Shown one piece after another: positions 5,235 to 10,458 of a stretch of 10,458 nucleotides of DNA; the first letter of the stretch is position 1; every line of letters starts with the position of its first letter. Position numbers and translations under genes: made by a program. Source of the DNA: Ruminococcaceae bacterium UBA3751 (GTDB lineage Bacteria; Bacillota; Clostridia; Oscillospirales; Acutalibacteraceae); assembly GCA_002371215.1 (NCBI GenBank), contig DFGL01000050.1, positions 1-10,458 of the forward strand, read 5' to 3'. Under the pieces are notes generated by a model that made no database searches, had not been told where the DNA came from, and saw only the letters and a list, made by a program, of their open reading frames with translations.

Positions 5235-6076
5235 GCATCATCTCTCCTTTTCTTATTTTTTCTTGTGCTGAGCAAAACTACAATGAACAGCACGGTTAGT
5301 AGCGGAGCGCCTATCATTAATACAAGCTGTTCCGTACTGAATCGGGTACGTATATTACCCGAACTGTCTCCGCTCTCCTTTACAGCTTCCTCATACGGAA
5401 TTCTCGTTCCTCTTATAAGAAGCCTGTGGGTATTTACACCGTAAGGGGTACAGGTAACGAGGGTTACGTGGTCTTCCCCTTTGATAATCTGTAAATCCTG
5501 CGTCTGGGCGGGAAGAACAGTTTTAATCTGGTCAATTTTATAAGCTAAAATGTCGTTAAGGACATAGATATAGAAAACATCGCCTTCCCTGAGCTTATCC
5601 AAATCCGTAAAAAGCTTTGAAGAAGGAAGCCCTCTGTGACCGGTAAGAACGGCGTGGGTTCCCTTTCCGCCTACGGGCAGCGAGGTAGTGGGTATATGTC
5701 CTATACCCGACTGAAGCACCGTTTCCTTTGTGGTATGATAAATCGGCAGTTTAACGTTTATTGCGTCTATTTTAACATAACCCATCATACCGTTGCCTGC
5801 GGGATTTATTATTTTTTGGTACTCTGCATTACCCTCAAGGTCCTCCGAGTTTTTCGGAAACTCGTTTGCTCTCAGAGCACTGTTATATTCACGGGCTTCG
5901 CTCAGGATTTTGCTGTAATCCTTATCCGATATATCAGCAACCTTTTCCTCATAACTATCAATAGCGACTGACTGATGCGCGTTGTTTATAAGGTCGCTTA
6001 AGGTCGGATACATCAGCAGACCAAGCCCGACAACGAAGACCATTATTAAAATTACGGTTGAAAAATGTTTTTTCAT
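5231..6076 (-). CDS. Class C (pilin-polymerising) sortase
   Basis: The 281-residue membrane protein has an N-terminal membrane segment (about 7-24), a sortase domain and a C-terminal membrane segment (about 250-270) followed by a basic tail (KNKKRRDD). Two membrane anchors are the class C layout. Catalytic residues are H147 in LTGHRGLPSS, C209 in TLVTCTPYGVNTHR and R218 at the end of that motif, an almost textbook class C signature. GMMGYVKID (96-104) marks the start of the catalytic barrel. The usual DP(F/W/Y) lid in the 65-95 region is not visible; the segment reads NSEDLEGNAEYQKIINPAGN. Role: joins the pilin-motif lysine of one backbone subunit to the threonine of the next subunit's LPSTG, and adds tip and base. 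Start ATG 6074-6076 has GGAGAG just upstream. It lies 88 bp after the backbone pilin, with a hairpin in between. Confidence 0.93.
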   Translation of the reverse strand: MKKHFSTVILIMVFVVGLGLLMYPTLSDLINNAHQSVAIDSYEEKVADISDKDYSKILSEAREYNSALRANEFPKNSEDLEGNAEYQKIINPAGNGMMGYVKIDAINVKLPIYHTTKETVLQSGIGHIPTTSLPVGGKGTHAVLTGHRGLPSSKLFTDLDKLREGDVFYIYVLNDILAYKIDQIKTVLPAQTQDLQIIKGEDHVTLVTCTPYGVNTHRLLIRGTRIPYEEAVKESGDSSGNIRTRFSTEQLVLMIGAPLLTVLFIVVLLSTRKNKKRRDDA

Positions 6077-6109
6077 AGTCTCTCCGTGCTTAGCCTGACG
6101 ATATATCCG

Positions 6110-6140
6110 ACCTTGCCCGAAGCACTACTTCGGGCAAGGT
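6110..6140 (-). promoter_or_regulatory. Intercistronic hairpin between backbone pilin and sortase C
   Basis: A perfect 13-bp inverted repeat (6110-6122 with 6128-6140) closes a 5-base loop, 24 bases after the backbone-pilin stop codon and 33 bases before the sortase ATG. Neither side has a U-tract, so it is not a standard intrinsic terminator. It may stabilise the 3' end of the pilin mRNA or reduce read-through, so that structural subunit exceeds sortase. That role is inferred from position. Confidence 0.6.
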
Positions 6141-6164
6141 AAATAATCAGAAACGATTTATCTT

Positions 6165-7685
6165 TTAGGCTGTTTCATTACCCTTTTTTCTTCTAATTGC
6201 AAGTACAACAACTGCACCAAGCATTACAGCAATACCGCCTGCTGTATAGATAACAGTACCTGTTCCGCCTGTTGAGGGGAGAAGACCGCCTGCTTTATTG
6301 ACAACCTTCTTTGTGTTGCCGCTTACACTTGTAACCTCGCCGTCTGCGTTATAAGTTGCAGAAATTGTAACTGTAACGGGGTTCTTAAGGAGGTTGTAGG
6401 TTGCGGGAGCTTCAGTCTCGGTAAGAGTATAAGTACCCTCTGCAAGACCGTCAATGTAAATTTTACCATTTTCATCCGATACTACAGTTGCGTTAGCTTC
6501 TGTTGCTGCAGCGGTATCGGAAACCTTATATCTGCCTGATGCGGAAGTTAACGGAATGAAGTTACCGTCGTTATCCTTAAGAACGAACTTTGCACCCGGA
6601 AGAGTCTGGTTTTTATCGTTAACCTTTGTTACGTCGATGCTGAAGAGGTAAACGTTAACCTTTGAAGAAGGTGTTGTCTCTTTAACAGTATGGTCGTCAA
6701 CGTTATTGCTGTATTCAAGAGTAGCTTCGTTTGAGTTGCCGTCTGCTGAAGGATAAACCTTTGCATTAGCGCTTACTCTTGCAGAATATGTAATAGCAAT
6801 CGGGGTATCCTTAGCAAAAGCGCCACCTGCGTTACCTGTTTTAAAGGTACTGAAAGGAATAGTAACGGTCATTGTCTGTCCGCTGTAAGTAATCTGGCTT
6901 GACGCGGTAACATCTGTTGTACCGATAGTAACCTTTGCGTTCTGGTCGGGGATAAGAGCTGCGCTCATTGTATCGCTAACCTTATAGATATAGTTTGTAT
7001 AACCTGTAAGGTCGGGAACGATAGAGTCAATCTGGAAGCCTACGTGCTGATTGATGTTTGCGGAAACTGCGTCCTCACCTGTTGATGAAGCTGCGTTTGT
7101 AGCATTGTCTGCAACGCCTGTAATCTTCTTGTCAAGGGTAGGAACAGAAGCCTTGAGAACGATTGTTGCGTCAGGATCTGTTGTTGTAAGAGAGATGTTA
7201 GCGATTGCCTTTTCAGCGTTTGTTGCGGGAGCTGCGCTGCCCTCGTCGTATACAAGATAATAACCTGTATCAAGACCTGAAATAACTGCGCTGTTTGCAG
7301 CGGTTGCTGTTACAAAACCTGCTGCGCTGCCCTTTGAATTGTAAATGTCTTTTGCAAAAGCCTGAAGAGCTGCGTCACCTGAAATAGAGGAAACGTATGA
7401 ATATGCTCTTGCATCAAGGTTTTCTCCGAGGTCCTCTGAAAGATTGAGAGCTTCAAAGTATGAAGTAAAAGGAGAAGCGATTTTGTAATCATACACTGAC
7501 TTGTCGGCATTATAAGTTACGTCAAAAATCTTATAAGCCTTGTAGGTGTGTCCTTTCATCGAAACAGCTTCGTTACTGTTCGTGATGGTGATTGAACCGG
7601 TAGCTGCAAAGCCCGGAACGGTAGTTACGGCAAGCATAAGGATTGCTATAACCATGGAAATAATAATTTTTGCTGTTTTTTTCAT
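6165..7685 (-). CDS. Major (backbone) pilin, isopeptide-forming fimbrial protein, LPSTG
   Basis: The 506-residue protein starts at an ATG with AAAGGA six bases upstream and has a signal peptide (1-28, GFA-A). It follows the Gram-positive backbone pilin plan. An N-terminal domain (29-180) ends in GLDTGYYLVYD. A pilin motif VPTLDKK (181-187) has K186/K187 as candidate inter-subunit lysines. A fimbrial D2-type domain (about 200-345, IYKVSDTMS...EYSNN) follows. A CnaB/SpaA-like domain (346-465) comes last, with K354 (IDVTKV), E423 (YTLTETEAP) and N463 (VVNKAG) forming a complete isopeptide triad. The sorting signal is LPSTG at 469-473, a membrane segment, then RRKKGNETA. Covalent polymerisation by the downstream class C sortase is expected to build the shaft. 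It begins 31 bp after the tip-protein stop codon; no separate promoter is evident in that gap. Confidence 0.93.
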   Translation of the reverse strand: MKKTAKIIISMVIAILMLAVTTVPGFAATGSITITNSNEAVSMKGHTYKAYKIFDVTYNADKSVYDYKIASPFTSYFEALNLSEDLGENLDARAYSYVSSISGDAALQAFAKDIYNSKGSAAGFVTATAANSAVISGLDTGYYLVYDEGSAAPATNAEKAIANISLTTTDPDATIVLKASVPTLDKKITGVADNATNAASSTGEDAVSANINQHVGFQIDSIVPDLTGYTNYIYKVSDTMSAALIPDQNAKVTIGTTDVTASSQITYSGQTMTVTIPFSTFKTGNAGGAFAKDTPIAITYSARVSANAKVYPSADGNSNEATLEYSNNVDDHTVKETTPSSKVNVYLFSIDVTKVNDKNQTLPGAKFVLKDNDGNFIPLTSASGRYKVSDTAAATEANATVVSDENGKIYIDGLAEGTYTLTETEAPATYNLLKNPVTVTISATYNADGEVTSVSGNTKKVVNKAGGLLPSTGGTGTVIYTAGGIAVMLGAVVVLAIRRKKGNETA

Positions 7686-7716
7686 ATTTTTTCCTTTCTA
7701 TATAATATTAATACTA

Positions 7717-10458
7717 TTAACCTATATTATTACGGCGTTTTCGCCGCTTATTACTCTTTGAGCTCAAACTCAGCCATACAGCGCCCGCCAGAGCGGATAG
7801 CGTTATTGCTGCGCCTGTTGCTATCACGGTTGAATTACCGACGCCTCCCGTTTCGGGAAGAATAGGAATATTGGAGGTTGAGGTATTCGTAATAACAATC
7901 TTTCCTCCGGTAATGCCGTCCGTGTTATTCTCGCTGTAGGTCGTTTCAAAGCCCTCGGGGGCTGAAATTTCCTTAACGTAGTAGCTGTAGGAATAGGTCA
8001 GACCGTCGATTGCTTTAACGTCGGGAAGCTCGTCAAAGTAAGCTCTCCAGCTGTTTGATTTACTAAGCGTTGCTCTTTCTACAAATTCGTCAGCCGCCGC
8101 CGTGTCGGTACCCGTAGTATCCGTTGAGTCCGTTTTTGTTACGTCCTCAAGGCTGTACGGTTTAGTCATCTGAGCCGAGTTCATTGCGGTTGAAACGGTG
8201 TAGGTTATTACCATCGGCTCCTTGACCGTGAAGGTTTCCTCGTCCGTCTGACGGTACCAGCGGGTTCCGCCTACGTTAGCCGAACCGTAATTTGATGCGA
8301 CCGATTCGGTTTCACTTCCTATTGTACGGGTAAACGAAGCACCCTGAGCATTTGCCTGTCTTCGTATATACGCCCTCATCTTGTATTTAAGAACTGAGCC
8401 GTATCTGAGGTTGTAATCCTGAACAAGATAATTGTTAGTGCCGTCGGTACAGTAAATCTTTACGTTTACCTGACCCGGAGTGTGAATATTAACCTTTCGC
8501 CACAGCTCCGCCTGAATCGGCGCGAAGGAGGAGGTATCGGTATAATTTGCTCCGATTTTGTTTTTCCACTGTTTCTCTACCGCAATAACGCCGCTTGAGG
8601 GCATTTCACGGTTTGTAACGGTGATTGTACCGTCAACTCCGTCGAGCGGTCCCGTGTTGTTGGCTACGTAGTAGCCGTCGGGCGGGTCCTCGCTGACTGA
8701 ATAAGTATAAACGTTGCCGCCGCCGTCCTTACGCGGCACGGTCCAGTCTTTTCTGTAATTATTCGAATTGCCGAGCGTTGTTTTTTCCACAAGCTCCGTG
8801 GTAGCTCCGCCGTCGGCAGTTCGGTAAAGATAAATCTTAATATCCGGGAGCGACGAGGTATCGGTAATCGGTTCACCGCTTACGTTCTCCCACTCCTTGA
8901 CTGCAGTAATTTCAAGCTCGTTATGATAACCGGCGAGCGTTGCCTTACCGTTATTACCGAGCCATACGTTCGCAACGGCGTTTGAATTTTCGGTTCCTTC
9001 GTATCTGCCCGTATAGTTGTATACAGACGATTGAGGAGCTGAATCGGTTACGTTGTCCGTTTTCGCCGTTGAGCTGTTCATTCCGCTCTTGAGCGTGCTG
9101 CTTACGAACTGATGCTCGGAATCTGTAGTAACGTCAAAGTAATATGTGTTATCGCCCGGGATTTCGTAGTTAACCGTCGTTCTCGGCGTTTTATTTGAAT
9201 CAAATGCGTTTGTGTAGCCGGGGCCTTCGCCTATTTCGTCCGTTACCTCAACGCCGTAGGTAAGGGTTGTCGGGTCTGCGGGAACGTATTCGCCGTTCAT
9301 CAAATCCGTACGGTCTTTAAAGGTGAACATTGCAACCTCATTTGCCGGCAGGTTCCACACAAGGGTTTGCTGTCCCGAAGCGTCTTCGGTAATCGTTACT
9401 ACCGTTTTATATCCTTCGAAGGTGTATACGCCGTCGCCGTCGCTGTCAACGCCGGTAACAGGCTCCGCGCCGTTCGGCTTGAGCGTTATATCGGTTACGA
9501 ACATTCCTTCGCCGATAACGTCCGTAAATTCCACGTCGCTTTCCTGTTCGCCCGAGCCTTCGTGGTATATAATAGGTATAACGTATTCTGCCGAGCCCAT
9601 CTTGATGATGTTTGCGAGGGTTACAAAGGCGTTCATCAATACCGCATAGGTATTTGCAAAGGTTACGAAGCCGTCGCCCTCGTTTACGTAGGTGTAATTA
9701 GCGTCGTCGGAATAGTCCTTTGACGTTTCCTTGGGCGCCCAGTCGCTCTGACCCATATAGTATTTAATTTTTTCCGCCGAGGTGGCGCCGTATCCGTTTT
9801 TCCCTTCCACTCCCTGAAGATAATACGGATTAAGAAGGCAGGCGGTGTAGTTCGGGTCATCTCCCTCTGCGGGCTCTTCAATACCGAGACCGATATTGAA
9901 CCAGTCAACCGCAACGTCCTTAGTGCCGCCGTTATACTGCTTATAAGCTTCGGCGAGTCTGTCTTTCCAGATTGAGGAGGAAAGGATAGCACCCGTTGCC
10001 ATCAGCTCATATGCGTCGCCGCCGCTTCTGCTCGTTATGGTGTTATTTCTGAGCTGAGAAACATCTTCGGCGTTCCAGTTCTTACTTGCCAGCGTCGGCT
10101 CACCGTCAGTAAGCATAATAACGTACGGCTTACGCTCAATGCTGTTGTCAGTTTCGGCGTTAATGTCATCAACAAAATCGCTGATGCCCGCTGCTATACC
10201 GTACTGAGTACAGGTATTGCTTTGCGTTGACTCGCTGAATGAAAACGAAGTGCCGTCTTTCAGCAGCGTATTGCTTGACGCTACCGTTGAGGTGCCTGAA
10301 AGGCGAATATATTTGTTCTTCGTTTCAGTTGAGGTGCTGCTGCTTGTATAGTGAGCGAGCGGCATAATCTCTTTTGAGTAGGTAGCGCAGTTTGAACTGC
10401 TGCCGCTGAAACGGAACACCTTTATTCTGTTGTTGGGGTTTGTTGTTGTGATAATCTC
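7717..10458 (-). CDS. VWA-domain pilus tip adhesin, LPETG anchor (5' end outside the window)
   Basis: The frame is open to the right edge, giving 913 residues without signal peptide. Residue numbers here count from an internal GTG at 10417-10419, which need not be the start: another 13 in-frame codons precede it, ending NRIKVFRFSG, a typical VWA strand. The VWA domain (to about 270) shows a MIDAS threonine in TCTQYGIAAG (T71) and MIDAS aspartate in LTDGEPT (D105); the DxSxS part lies off-window. A stalk region (290-500) includes DSDGDG (325-330). The first CnaB domain (501-603) has K508, E577 and N603. A second CnaB (610-846) has K616, E817 and N845 but is interrupted by about 137 residues (643-779). 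LPETG is at 854-858, followed by a membrane segment and a KRRKRR tail. As first gene of the visible operon and its largest, with a VWA head, it fits the tip adhesin that binds host or environmental ligands, as RrgA-type proteins do. Confidence 0.88.
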   Translation of the reverse strand, partial: EIITTTNPNNRIKVFRFSGSSSNCATYSKEIMPLAHYTSSSTSTETKNKYIRLSGTSTVASSNTLLKDGTSFSFSESTQSNTCTQYGIAAGISDFVDDINAETDNSIERKPYVIMLTDGEPTLASKNWNAEDVSQLRNNTITSRSGGDAYELMATGAILSSSIWKDRLAEAYKQYNGGTKDVAVDWFNIGLGIEEPAEGDDPNYTACLLNPYYLQGVEGKNGYGATSAEKIKYYMGQSDWAPKETSKDYSDDANYTYVNEGDGFVTFANTYAVLMNAFVTLANIIKMGSAEYVIPIIYHEGSGEQESDVEFTDVIGEGMFVTDITLKPNGAEPVTGVDSDGDGVYTFEGYKTVVTITEDASGQQTLVWNLPANEVAMFTFKDRTDLMNGEYVPADPTTLTYGVEVTDEIGEGPGYTNAFDSNKTPRTTVNYEIPGDNTYYFDVTTDSEHQFVSSTLKSGMNSSTAKTDNVTDSAPQSSVYNYTGRYEGTENSNAVANVWLGNNGKATLAGYHNELEITAVKEWENVSGEPITDTSSLPDIKIYLYRTADGGATTELVEKTTLGNSNNYRKDWTVPRKDGGGNVYTYSVSEDPPDGYYVANNTGPLDGVDGTITVTNREMPSSGVIAVEKQWKNKIGANYTDTSSFAPIQAELWRKVNIHTPGQVNVKIYCTDGTNNYLVQDYNLRYGSVLKYKMRAYIRRQANAQGASFTRTIGSETESVASNYGSANVGGTRWYRQTDEETFTVKEPMVITYTVSTAMNSAQMTKPYSLEDVTKTDSTDTTGTDTAAADEFVERATLSKSNSWRAYFDELPDVKAIDGLTYSYSYYVKEISAPEGFETTYSENNTDGITGGKIVITNTSTSNIPILPETGGVGNSTVIATGAAITLSALAGAVWLSLSSKSNKRRKRRNNIG

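Noticed and set aside
6110..6140. Hairpin behind the backbone pilin as an intrinsic terminator
   Set aside because: There is no U-tract on either strand, and the downstream genes have no promoter of their own that I can see.

Overview
The window looks like the chromosome of a low-to-moderate GC Gram-positive anaerobe, most likely a gut clostridium of the Oscillospiraceae/Ruminococcus type. The grounds are LPxTG-anchored pilins with class C sortase, AGGAGG-type ribosome binding sites, Rho-independent terminators, and a CAP-domain protein with a lysine-rich tail of the kind common in Ruminococcaceae and Lachnospiraceae. This placement is inference from gene content. Every gene I support lies on the minus strand, so transcription runs from high to low coordinates.

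Right half (3947-10458): a sortase-assembled pilus operon. In transcription order it holds a large VWA-domain tip adhesin (5' end outside the window, LPETG anchor), the major backbone pilin (LPSTG), a class C pilin-polymerising sortase, a small basal/minor pilin (LPQTG, TTG start), and a second sortase of a different class, which probably attaches the finished pilus to peptidoglycan. The genes are tightly packed. There are 31 bp between tip and backbone, an 88-bp gap with a perfect 13-bp hairpin after the backbone gene, a 4-bp overlap between SrtC and the basal pilin, and a 29-bp overlap between the basal pilin and the last sortase. The second CnaB domain of the tip adhesin appears to be split by an insertion of about 137 residues.

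Middle (2890-3946): a secreted CAP-domain protein with a cationic C-terminal beta module. It has its own likely promoter, whose -35 overlaps the sortase stop codon, and it is followed by an intrinsic terminator.

Left part (1-2890): a stretch of gene decay around one intact gene. In transcription order it contains a C-terminal remnant of a probable radical SAM protein with a terminator still in place, an N-terminal remnant of a Sir2-like protein with an extended -10 promoter, an intact alkaline-phosphatase-superfamily phosphodiesterase fused to a LamG-like domain, its terminator, a frameshifted N-terminal remnant of a metallophosphoesterase joined to a C-terminal remnant of an unrelated protein, a terminator, and the start of a TfoX/Sxy N-terminal-domain gene that runs off the left edge.

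I found no tRNA, rRNA, CRISPR array, transposase or origin. The pilus locus is a recognisable system type. The parts that look least ordinary are the split CnaB domain, the hairpin behind the backbone pilin, the SrtC without a visible DP-type lid, and the phosphodiesterase-LamG fusion.
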